6,005 bases of DNA, taken from the NCBI GenBank assembly GCA_021779435.1, contig JAJYAR010000190.1, forward strand, positions 1-6,005, given 5' to 3'. The position numbers were made by a program, and so were the translations under genes. Origin of the DNA: a bacterium. Lineage in GTDB: Bacteria; Verrucomicrobiota; Verrucomicrobiae; JAJYAR01. Below the pieces are notes generated by a model, which ran no database searches, had not been told where the DNA came from, and was given only the letters and a program-made list of their open reading frames with translations. Numbering within the stretch: position 1 is the stretch's first letter; each line of letters opens with the position of its first letter. Below are positions 1 through 5,936 of this stretch, piece by piece.

Positions 1-1
1 G

Positions 2-298
2 GCGACGCACGCGTCGGCTCCGGCGGCCTCGAGTGGCAGCATGGCGAACCTCCTGACCCTCGTCGTAGCCCTTGTGCTCGCGGGTGCGGGTGGGTGGCTG
101 TTCTGGCGAAACCGCAGGACGCAGCATGCCGCCGGCTCCGGCCATTCCCTGGCTGTCCAGGAGACGAAGTCGCTGGGCAATCGTCAGTACCTTGTCGTCG
201 CGTCGTACGAGGGACGGAAGTTCCTCCTGGGGGTCTGCCCCGGTCGCATCGACATGCTCGCGCCGCTCGATGGCTCGGAGAAGGGGCGGGACTCATGA
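2..298 (+). CDS. fliO: Flagellar biosynthesis protein FliO, left-truncated
   Basis: FliO is a small bitopic membrane protein that helps FliP oligomerise during export-gate assembly. From the ATG at 41 the frame encodes 85 residues: a hydrophobic segment at about residues 4-22 (LLTLVVALVLAGAGGWLFW), a basic stop-transfer RNRR, then a small cytoplasmic domain. That domain has the family pattern LAVQETKSLG, YLVVASYEGRKFLLGV and RIDMLAPL, typical of FliO. The frame has no stop upstream and runs open to the left edge, reading ATHASAPAASSGS before the Met. This Ala/Ser/Pro-rich stretch looks like the periplasmic linker many FliO proteins carry before the membrane helix, so the real start probably lies outside the window and 41 may be internal. 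The stop overlaps the fliP start (ATGA), suggesting translational coupling. Identity rests on the motif pattern plus position immediately before fliP. Confidence 0.85.
   Translation, partial: ATHASAPAASSGSMANLLTLVVALVLAGAGGWLFWRNRRTQHAAGSGHSLAVQETKSLGNRQYLVVASYEGRKFLLGVCPGRIDMLAPLDGSEKGRDS
281..286 (+). promoter_or_regulatory. Ribosome binding site of fliP
   Basis: AAGGGG lies 8 nt before the ATG at 295. It supports this start for fliP rather than the longer reading of the same frame from ATG 94, whose first 67 codons would overlap fliO and lack a signal peptide. Confidence 0.55.
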
Positions 299-1176
299 GT
301 CTGGCCGGGGCCAATCGTGTGCTTCGTTCGCTCGTCGTGGCGGCCGCACTCGCGGGCGCCGCGGTGGCGCCCTGCGTCGCTCAGGCACAGTCAGGCGGCC
401 CGGCTCCGATCACGCTTCCGGTTGCCCAGACCGGACCCGCGCAATCGGCCGGCAATCTCCAGGCGGCGCAGAACGCGGCAGGCGCGCCCGCGCGGGCTGC
501 CGGCAATCCCCTGCGGCTGAACATCGGACTCGAGGGGTCGGGCGAGCGGGGGGAGGTGAGCGTCGCGCTCCAGATCGTCATCATCATGACGCTCCTGTCG
601 ATCGCACCCTCGATCATCCTCCTGATGACGAGCTTCACGCGCATCGTCATCGTGCTCGGTTTCCTGCGCACCGCCCTGGGCACGCCCAGCGCACCCTCGA
701 ACCAGATCATCGTGGGCCTTTCGCTTTTCCTCACCTTTTTCCTGATGGGGCCGGTCATCGACCGGGTGAACAACGAGGCGCTGCGGCCTTACCTGGATGG
801 AAACATCACCTCGGTCGAGGCGCTCGACCGGGCGACGGTTCCGCTGAAGCAGTTCATGCTGAAGCAGACGCGGACACGGGACATCGAGTACTTCCTCGAA
901 CTTGGCGGGTTCGGCCCGACGGCGGTCCGTGACCTGCCGATGCGCGTGGTCATTCCGGCCTTCGTCATCAGCGAACTCCAGACGGCGTTCCAGATGGGCT
1001 TCCTGCTGTTCCTGCCGTTTCTCGTCATCGATTTCGTCGTCTCCACGGTGCTGATGGCACTCGGCATGATGATGATGCCGCCGATCGCGGTCTCGCTGCC
1101 GCTCAAGCTGCTGCTGTTCGTGCTCGTGGACGGCTGGCATCTCGTGGTTCGCTCCCTCGTCCAAAGTTTCTCATGA
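295..1176 (+). CDS. fliP: Flagellar export gate protein FliP
   Basis: FliP is the main channel-forming subunit of the flagellar type III export gate, assembling with FliQ and FliR in the inner membrane. The 293-residue product starts with a cleavable-type signal peptide: R8/R11, a hydrophobic core at 12-25, and a likely cleavage after AQA at about residue 31. An Ala/Gln/Pro-rich stretch to about residue 87 follows. The conserved core begins with a hydrophobic helix at 90-111 and continues with the family hallmark FTRIVIVLGFLRTALGT (114-130). Next come PSNQIIVGLSLFLTFFLMGPV, a periplasmic domain at about 155-215, and two C-terminal helices ending KLLLFVLVDGWHLVV. E. coli FliP is 245 residues; the extra length here is the linker after the signal peptide. 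The start at 295 is chosen for its signal peptide, the AAGGGG site and the ATGA overlap with fliO. The stop overlaps fliQ by ATGA. Assignment is secure. Confidence 0.97.
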   Translation: MSLAGANRVLRSLVVAAALAGAAVAPCVAQAQSGGPAPITLPVAQTGPAQSAGNLQAAQNAAGAPARAAGNPLRLNIGLEGSGERGEVSVALQIVIIMTLLSIAPSIILLMTSFTRIVIVLGFLRTALGTPSAPSNQIIVGLSLFLTFFLMGPVIDRVNNEALRPYLDGNITSVEALDRATVPLKQFMLKQTRTRDIEYFLELGGFGPTAVRDLPMRVVIPAFVISELQTAFQMGFLLFLPFLVIDFVVSTVLMALGMMMMPPIAVSLPLKLLLFVLVDGWHLVVRSLVQSFS

Positions 1177-1442
1177 CCCCGGATCTCGCTATCGACCTTT
1201 TCAAGACGACCGTGGTGTTCGCGCTGTACGTCGTGGCGCCGTTCCTCGGCGTGATGCTCGTGGTTGGCCTGATCGCGAGCGTGATCCAGTCGGTCACGAG
1301 CATGCAGGAGCAGACGCTGACGTTCATCCCGAAGCTGCTGGCGATGGCCGGGCTGCTGCTACTGCTGACGCCCTGGCTGCTGCGCTCGCTGTCGGAGTTC
1401 ACGGTGATGATGATCTCGCGCATGGGCGGCCTGGGTCATTGA
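1173..1442 (+). CDS. fliQ: Flagellar export gate protein FliQ
   Basis: FliQ is the small two-helix subunit that packs around FliP and FliR in the export gate. The 89 residues match the usual family length. Helix 1 is at about 13-37 and helix 2 at about 53-77, separated by the conserved loop SVTSMQEQTLTFIPKLLAM (40-58), whose Q-x-x-T-x-x-Q-E-x-T-L-x-F-x-P-K pattern is diagnostic. The ATG overlaps the fliP stop by 4 nt and no Shine-Dalgarno sequence is visible before it, so translation is probably coupled to fliP. The type III secretion paralogue (SctS family) is the only close alternative, and the neighbours rule it out. Confidence 0.97.
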   Translation: MTPDLAIDLFKTTVVFALYVVAPFLGVMLVVGLIASVIQSVTSMQEQTLTFIPKLLAMAGLLLLLTPWLLRSLSEFTVMMISRMGGLGH

Positions 1443-1491
1443 ACGGCGCAGCGTTTCCGCACGAGGTACCTGGCTGGAGCCCGCACGGCCC

Positions 1492-2244
1492 ATGACGCTC
1501 GAATACCTCTTCGCCTGGATGATGGTGATGCTGCGCTCGATCGGCGTCATCTTCCAGCTGCCGATCATTGCCGGACATCCGCTTCCGGTAATGATGAGGC
1601 TCGGGCTTTCCATTGGCGTGGCAACCCTCCTTGCGGGCCTGGTGCCGGCGACGCCGATGCCGGCATCGCTCTGGAGCCTGATTGGGATGGCGTCGATGGA
1701 AGTCGTGCTCGGCCTTGGCCTGGGCTTCGTGGTGAGGATGGCGTTCGCCGCGATCGAAATGGCGGGTCGGCTGATCACGACGGAGATTGGCGTGACGGCG
1801 ATGCCTGGAATGGGTGCGCCGGAGCCCGCGAGCGAACCTGTCGCGGCGCTGCTGATGACCTTCGCGACGGTGATGTTCTTTCTCTTCGGTGCGCACCATT
1901 CCGTCCTGATCGCGTTCGCGAAGAGCTTTCAGCTGGCGCCGGCCGGGAAGGCGGCCTTCGACGCGGGTGCGGGCATGGCGCTCATCATGGATTCGATGAA
2001 CGTGATCGAGCTGGGGGTCCGGATTGCGGCCCCGTTCATCGCGATGAATTTCCTCGTGAATCTCGCCTTTTCGGTGCTCGGAAGGGCGGTTCCGAAGATG
2101 AACGTCTTCGTCGTGAGCTTTTCGGCCCGGGCGCTCTTCGGGCTGGCGCTGCTCAGCACGGCGGGGGCGCTGATTGCCCGGTACCTGTTCGTCGAATTCG
2201 GCGATCTGCCGCTCCGAATGCTCCAGCTCCTGCGGGGTGGCTGA
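1492..2244 (+). CDS. fliR: Flagellar export gate protein FliR
   Basis: FliR is the single-copy subunit that closes the FliP-FliQ-FliR export channel. The product has 250 residues, near the usual length of about 260, and is mostly membrane helices at about 6-26, 36-52, 62-86, 120-145, 175-200 and 209-232. Family features are the N-terminal FQLPIIAGHPLPVMMRLGLS, the central EMAGRLITTEIGVTAMPG, the FLFGAHHSVL segment and the C-terminal GRAVPKMNVFVVSF. Most FliR proteins have PQMN in that last motif; here it is PKMN. It begins 49 bp after fliQ. A GGAG at 1476-1479 is 12 nt from the ATG, rather far for a ribosome binding site, and no other in-frame ATG, GTG or TTG lies between the fliQ stop and 1492. 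It is the last gene before a 191-bp gap. Confidence 0.96.
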   Translation: MTLEYLFAWMMVMLRSIGVIFQLPIIAGHPLPVMMRLGLSIGVATLLAGLVPATPMPASLWSLIGMASMEVVLGLGLGFVVRMAFAAIEMAGRLITTEIGVTAMPGMGAPEPASEPVAALLMTFATVMFFLFGAHHSVLIAFAKSFQLAPAGKAAFDAGAGMALIMDSMNVIELGVRIAAPFIAMNFLVNLAFSVLGRAVPKMNVFVVSFSARALFGLALLSTAGALIARYLFVEFGDLPLRMLQLLRGG

Positions 2245-2291
2245 CCGGACCTGGCGAGGGAGGGCGCGGGCGGGCCCGGAATCCCCAGGCC

Positions 2292-2308
2292 GCGGCAAAT
2301 ATTGCCGC
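2292..2308. promoter_or_regulatory. 7-bp palindrome in the fliR-flhB gap
   Basis: GCGGCAA, a 3-nt centre ATA, then TTGCCGC: perfect 7-bp half-sites in a 17-bp element, 48 nt past the fliR stop and 128 nt before flhB. The half-site TTGCCGC recurs at 2313-2319, 11 nt (one helical turn) from the copy at 2302. No T-run follows, so a terminator is unlikely. A binding site for a dimeric regulator, or an RNA hairpin, would fit. Its function is not known. Confidence 0.35.
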
Positions 2309-2353
2309 ACGTTTGCCGCCGCTGTTCGGGTCTGCCGTCTGCCGCGGACATAA

Positions 2354-2370
2354 ATCGATAAACTATTGAT
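2354..2370. repeat. A/T-rich inverted repeat upstream of flhB
   Basis: ATCGATA, centre AAC, then TATTGAT: 7 paired positions, one of them a G-T mismatch that would be a wobble pair in RNA. It lies in the only A/T-rich patch of the gap (about 2348-2378). Such a patch could be the melting region of a promoter, but I see no convincing -35/-10 pair. The CGATAA inside it resembles the -10 of sigma28 promoters, but there is no TAAA-type -35 at the right distance. Confidence 0.3.
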
Positions 2371-2380
2371 AGGCAAACGG

Positions 2381-2386
2381 AAGGAG
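2381..2386 (+). promoter_or_regulatory. Orphan Shine-Dalgarno-like AAGGAG
   Basis: AAGGAG is the strongest ribosome-binding sequence in the window but sits 49 nt before the flhB ATG, too far to serve it directly. It is 5 nt before a GTG at 2392 that opens a 31-codon frame ending at 2487, inside flhB. It may initiate a short leader peptide coupled to flhB, or it may be chance. Confidence 0.25.
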
Positions 2387-2401
2387 CTGGTGTGAGGGGC
2401 T

Positions 2402-2417
2402 TGGCACCGGCGGTGCT
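2402..2417 (+). promoter_or_regulatory. Candidate sigma54 -24/-12 promoter of flhB
   Basis: TGGCAC followed by CGGCG and GTGCT reproduces the sigma54 layout: GG at 2403-2404, exactly ten bases, GC at 2415-2416. The -24 half is a perfect TGGCAC; the -12 half is GTGCT against the consensus TTGCA/T. Transcription would start near 2427-2429, leaving only about 8 nt before the flhB ATG and no room for a ribosome binding site. The same bases also form a small hairpin (GCACC, GGC, GGTGC), so the match could be fortuitous. sigma54 control of flagellar genes is known in many bacteria. Confidence 0.35.
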
Positions 2418-2435
2418 CTTGGACCCCGCCCTCCC

Positions 2436-3536
2436 ATGGCGGACGAACAGGATACAAAAACCGAGCAACCGACTGACAAGCGCGTGAGTGAAGCGCACGA
2501 TCAGGGTCAGTTTGCGCGTTCGGCTGAGTTGACGCTGATCTTTCCGATCGCGGCGGTGCTTGGGGTTCTGACGCTTACGCTGCCGGCGATGTCGAGGGAC
2601 ATCGCGGAGTACTCGATATCGATTTTCACGAGCGTGGGTGTGACCTCGGTGGAGAAGGACACGATTCTCGTGCAGCTCTGGGAGCTGATGCTGGTCTCCG
2701 GACGCGTGGTCGGGCCGATGCTGCTCGCGATGGCTGGAGCGGCGCTCTTTGCCTCGGGCATCCAGAGCGGGTTCCGCCTCACGCCGAAGGCGGCGGCTTT
2801 CAAGATCGAGCAGCTGAACGTCATCGCGAATTTCAACCGTATCTTCTCGAAGGCGGCGTTCGCGCGCGGCGGTATCGATCTGCTGAAGCTGCTGGCGATC
2901 GGCATGGCGCTCTGGCTCGGCACGAGGGGGCTCGTTTACGACCCGCTTTTCACCGCACCGGTCGAGGTCGGTTATCTCGGGGAGTTCCTCAACCGTGCCA
3001 CGATCCTCTTCCTCACGCGGCTGCTCCTCGCGCTCGGCGTGGTCGCCGCGATCAGCTACGCGTACGAGAAGTTCAAGATGGGCCGCGAGCTCATGATGAG
3101 CCGCGAGGAGGTCAAGGAGGAGCACAAGCAGTCGGAAGGCGATGGCCGCATCAAGGGCGCGATGCGCCGGATGGCTCGCAAGCTCCTGCAGCGCCAGATG
3201 CTCTCGTCCGTGGCGACGGCGGACGTCGTTGTGACGAACCCGACGCACTATGCGATCGCGCTCAAGTACGAGCGTGGACGGGACAAGGCGCCGGTCATCC
3301 TCGCGAAGGGCGAGAACCGTTTTGCGCAGCGCATCAAGGCCCTGGCGGCCGAGAACGGCGTCCCGATGGTGGAGAACCGCCCGGTCGCGCGGCTCCTGTT
3401 CGCAATGGGCAAGGTGGGCGACCCAATTCCTTCCGAGCTCTACCAGGCTGTCGCCGAGATTCTCGCGGTGGTGTACCGGACGCACCGGTACTACTTCCAT
3501 CGCCTCAAGGCGCGCCGGCTGGAGGCGGGGACCTAA
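2436..3536 (+). CDS. flhB: Flagellar export switch protein FlhB
   Basis: FlhB is the export-gate component that switches secretion from rod/hook proteins to filament proteins after hook completion. The 366-residue product (E. coli 382) opens with the family N-terminus: KTEQPTDKRVSEAHDQGQFARS, here at about residues 8-29. Four membrane helices follow at about 32-50, 86-107, 146-165 and 185-208. The cytoplasmic domain from about 212 contains the autocleavage motif NPTHYA, with N268 and P269 flanking the scissile bond. The linker reads SEGDGRIKG where most FlhB proteins have EGDPxIKG, so G237 replaces a nearly invariant Pro. The start at 2436 is fixed by the conserved N-terminus, although no Shine-Dalgarno sequence precedes it at normal distance. 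It is separated from fliR by a 191-bp gap with regulatory-looking elements and from flhA by 3 bp, so it probably heads a flhB-flhA unit. Confidence 0.97.
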   Translation: MADEQDTKTEQPTDKRVSEAHDQGQFARSAELTLIFPIAAVLGVLTLTLPAMSRDIAEYSISIFTSVGVTSVEKDTILVQLWELMLVSGRVVGPMLLAMAGAALFASGIQSGFRLTPKAAAFKIEQLNVIANFNRIFSKAAFARGGIDLLKLLAIGMALWLGTRGLVYDPLFTAPVEVGYLGEFLNRATILFLTRLLLALGVVAAISYAYEKFKMGRELMMSREEVKEEHKQSEGDGRIKGAMRRMARKLLQRQMLSSVATADVVVTNPTHYAIALKYERGRDKAPVILAKGENRFAQRIKALAAENGVPMVENRPVARLLFAMGKVGDPIPSELYQAVAEILAVVYRTHRYYFHRLKARRLEAGT

Positions 3537-3539
3537 GCC

Positions 3540-5699
3540 ATGGCAGCCCCGGCCGAAACCCATTTCAGCGCGCTGATGAAGCGTGCGGACCTGATCTTCA
3601 CAGGCGGTCTGTTCATGACCGTCCTGCTGCTGATCATGCCGGTCCCTCCGGCGCTGCTGGACCTGCTGCTTGCGCTCAACATCGGCCTTTCGCTGCTGGT
3701 GCTGCTCGCGATCATCTACGTCAAGGACCCGCCGGAATTCTCGAGTTTCCCGACCCTGCTGCTCGCGCTGACGCTCTTCCGGCTCGCGCTCAACATCAGC
3801 TCGACGCGTCAGATTCTCGTGAAGGGGTACGCCGGCCACATCATCGACTCCTTCGGCAATTTCGTCATCCAGGGAAACTACGTCGTCGGTGCGGTCGTGT
3901 TCCTCATCCTCGTCGTCATCAACTTCGTCGTCATCACGAAGGGCGCGGGTCGTATCGCCGAGGTGAGCGCAAGGTTCACGCTCGATGCCCTCCCCGGCAA
4001 GCAGATGGCCATCGATGCCGAACTGAACGCCGGGCTGATCGACGAGGCTGCCGCGACCGCCCGCCGCATCAAGGTTCAGAAGGAGGCGGACTTCTACGGC
4101 GCGATGGACGGTGCCTCGAAGTTCGTCCGCGGCGACGCGATTGCCGGCATCATCATCACTCTCATCAACGTCATCGGCGGTTTCGCGATCGGCGTGCTCC
4201 AGATGGGGCTGTCGCTTGCGGAGGCGGTGCAGAAGTTCACGCTCCTGTCGATCGGTGACGGTCTCGTCTCCCAGATCCCCGCGCTGATCCTTTCGGTGGG
4301 CGCCGGCATCCTCGTCACGCGGGCCTCTGAGAATTCCAACCTTGGCGTCCAGCTCGCCGGCCAGCTCTTCCGGTATCCGCGAGCGCTGGCGATCGCGTCG
4401 GGCATGCTGGGGTGCTTCGGACTCATGCCCGGGATGCCGATGATCCCGTTCTTCGGCCTGGCCGCCGCCGCCTGGTACATTTCCCGTGTTCTCAAGGAGC
4501 AGGAGGCCGCCACGGCCGCCGCCGGCGGCGATGCCGCCGCAAAGCCGGGTGCGGCGTCGAAGGGCAAGGCGGATGCAGCCGCGGGCGCGGCCGCCGCTCC
4601 CGCTCCGGGCTCGCCGGAGGATGTTCGGAAGCTCGTCGATGTGGACGTGTTCGCCATCGAGATCGGCTACGGCCTCCTCTCGCTGGCGGATTCGAAGAAC
4701 GGCGGCGAACTGCTTTCCCGCGTGACCGGCGTGCGGAAGACTCTCGCAAGGGAGAAGGGCACCGTGGTTCCACCGATATCGGTTCGCGACAACCTCGAGC
4801 TCGCCCCGAACGACTATCGTTTCCTGCTGCGCGGAAAATGCATCGGCCGCGGCCAGCTCATGCCCGACCGCTGGCTCGCGATGAACGTTTCCGGCTCGAA
4901 GGTGCAGCTGAAGGGCGTTCCCACGCGCGAACCCGTCTTCAATCTCGAGGCGACCTGGATCGACGAGACCGAAAAGAAATCGGCCGAGCTCAACGGCTTC
5001 ACGGTGGTCGACCCGGCGTCGGTCCTCATCACCCATCTCTCGGAGACCCTGAAGCTCAACGCGCATCACCTGCTCGGACGCCAGGAGGTCCAGCAGATGA
5101 TCGACCATCTGAAGCAGTCGCAGCCGGCGCTGATCTCCGAGCTGCTGCCCGACCTGGTGAACCTCGGCATCATCCAGCGTGTGCTGCAGAACCTCCTCCG
5201 CGAAAACATCTCGATCAACAACCAGCCGCTGATCCTCGAGGGCATCGCCGACTTCGCCTCGCTTTCGAAGAATCCTGACGACCTCAGCGAACTCGTTCGG
5301 CGTCGCCTCGGGCTGTACTTCGTGCCCGAGTACGAGACGCGCCCCGGCGCGATCCGGGCCGTTACCCTCGATCCCCGGCTCGAGCAGCTGCTGTCGCAGA
5401 AGGTCCACCGCACGCCGACGGATGTCGGGCTGGCGCTCGATCCCGCGACCGGCCGGCACATGCTCGACGAGATCAACCGGAAGACGGCGGACCTCGTTCA
5501 CGCCGGAAACCTTCCGGTGCTGATCGTCTCGACCGAGATCCGGCTGCCGATGAAGCGCTTCTTCGAGTCGTCGTTCCCCCGGCTTGCCGTGCTCTCGTAC
5601 CAGGAGCTTCCGGCGAGCACGGAGATCGAGAATGCCGGGATCATCACTCTTCCACCGCACCTCGCGCGCACCGAGGTGCCCCTGAAGGCCGCAGCGTAA
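3540..5699 (+). CDS. flhA: Flagellar export platform protein FlhA
   Basis: FlhA forms the nonameric ring of the export platform, couples proton flow to export and binds chaperone-substrate complexes. The 719-residue product (E. coli 692) has about eight membrane helices within residues 18-316. Between helices 4 and 5 lies the FHIPEP loop with its signature at about 133-168 (key parts GRIAEVSARFTLDALPGKQM, DAELNAGLI). K194 and D199 in KFVRGDAIAG align by motif with Salmonella K203 and D208, which are needed for export. An Ala-rich low-complexity linker (about 320-360) leads to the cytoplasmic domain (about 362-700), with DVDVFAIEIGYGL, HHLLGRQEVQQM and LPVLIVSTEIR blocks typical of FlhA. The start lies 3 bp after flhB; GGAGG at 3521-3525 is 14 nt upstream and GGGG at 3527-3530 is 9 nt upstream. 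An SctV homologue of a non-flagellar secretion system is excluded by context. Confidence 0.98.
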   Translation: MAAPAETHFSALMKRADLIFTGGLFMTVLLLIMPVPPALLDLLLALNIGLSLLVLLAIIYVKDPPEFSSFPTLLLALTLFRLALNISSTRQILVKGYAGHIIDSFGNFVIQGNYVVGAVVFLILVVINFVVITKGAGRIAEVSARFTLDALPGKQMAIDAELNAGLIDEAAATARRIKVQKEADFYGAMDGASKFVRGDAIAGIIITLINVIGGFAIGVLQMGLSLAEAVQKFTLLSIGDGLVSQIPALILSVGAGILVTRASENSNLGVQLAGQLFRYPRALAIASGMLGCFGLMPGMPMIPFFGLAAAAWYISRVLKEQEAATAAAGGDAAAKPGAASKGKADAAAGAAAAPAPGSPEDVRKLVDVDVFAIEIGYGLLSLADSKNGGELLSRVTGVRKTLAREKGTVVPPISVRDNLELAPNDYRFLLRGKCIGRGQLMPDRWLAMNVSGSKVQLKGVPTREPVFNLEATWIDETEKKSAELNGFTVVDPASVLITHLSETLKLNAHHLLGRQEVQQMIDHLKQSQPALISELLPDLVNLGIIQRVLQNLLRENISINNQPLILEGIADFASLSKNPDDLSELVRRRLGLYFVPEYETRPGAIRAVTLDPRLEQLLSQKVHRTPTDVGLALDPATGRHMLDEINRKTADLVHAGNLPVLIVSTEIRLPMKRFFESSFPRLAVLSYQELPASTEIENAGIITLPPHLARTEVPLKAAA
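4497..4625 (+). other. Ala-rich low-complexity linker within flhA
   Basis: Codons 320-362 of flhA encode a stretch dominated by Ala with Gly, Pro and Lys, using repeated GCC/GCG codons. It joins the membrane part to the cytoplasmic export-platform domain. Linkers here vary in length between species; this one accounts for part of the extra length over E. coli FlhA. The DNA is GC-repeat-like and prone to length variation. Confidence 0.7.
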
Positions 5700-5705
5700 T
5701 ACCCC

Positions 5706-5936
5706 ATGAACTACGAAAGCCCATTCGCCTGCATCGCAAACGACACGGGGCTCGTGTCTGAAATCCTCCACGTGTCCCCCGTCTTTGTCCGGTTCGGACC
5801 GCCCACGCGGGGCGTTTTCCCGGAACAGCGGCTGGCGCGCACCCGCCGCACCGACTGCCGTCGCGGACGCCGCGAGATGACGTGGTTCGCCGACATCGAG
5901 AACACCCGCGAAGCACTGCCAACTGTCCGCCGCTGA
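5706..5936 (+). CDS. Doubtful small hypothetical protein between flhA and flhF
   Basis: This is an open frame of 76 codons starting 6 nt after the flhA stop, whose TGA shares one base with the putative flhF ATG (TGATG). By hand count its third codon positions are about 80% G/C against about 50% for second positions, as in real genes here. Against it: no ribosome binding site precedes the ATG, the middle is Arg-rich (RLARTRRTDCRRGRRE) in the way spurious GC-rich frames are, and two hairpins, one terminator-like, lie inside it. I recognise no domain. The N-terminal third is mildly hydrophobic without a clear membrane helix. If it is not a gene, 5700-5935 is a 236-bp intergenic region. Confidence 0.25.
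   Translation: MNYESPFACIANDTGLVSEILHVSPVFVRFGPPTRGVFPEQRLARTRRTDCRRGRREMTWFADIENTREALPTVRR
5787..5799. repeat. GC hairpin downstream of flhA
   Basis: GTCCG, loop GTT, then CGGAC: a perfect 5-bp stem with a 3-nt loop, 87 nt after the flhA stop and directly abutting the terminator-like hairpin at 5800. The pair could be a composite 3' structure of the flhA transcript. Confidence 0.35.
5800..5818 (+). terminator. Possible weak intrinsic terminator after flhA
   Basis: CGCCC (5800-5804), loop ACGCG, then GGGCG (5810-5814), followed at once by TTTT (5815-5818). The stem is all G/C but only 5 bp, and the T-run is short and followed by CC, so this is a weak or partial terminator at best. It would separate flhB-flhA from flhF or reduce read-through into it. 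Confidence 0.35.

Noticed and set aside
94..294. Longer fliP starting at ATG 94
   Set aside because: It would add 67 residues overlapping fliO and bury the signal peptide that begins at 295, where there is also an AAGGGG site and an ATGA overlap.
72..932. Plus-strand 286-codon frame overlapping fliO and fliP
   Set aside because: It is an out-of-frame shadow with an Arg/Gly/His-rich product; fliO and fliP are unmistakable in the other frames.
2245..2290. Intrinsic terminator just after fliR
   Set aside because: The stretch is GC-rich with GGGCCC and weak CCTGG/CCAGG pairing but has no T-run and no strong stem.
2335..2361. sigma28 (FliA) promoter using CGATAA as -10
   Set aside because: The -35 position (2335-2342) reads CCGTCTGC, with no likeness to TAAAGTTT.
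1399..2457. Minus-strand 352-codon open frame opposite fliR
   Set aside because: It is in codon register with fliR and explained by the same avoidance of A/T-ending codons; its product is His/Arg-rich and unrecognisable.
5834..5849. Second sigma54-like element upstream of flhF
   Set aside because: TGGC is present but the bases ten positions on are CC, not GC, so the -12 element is missing.
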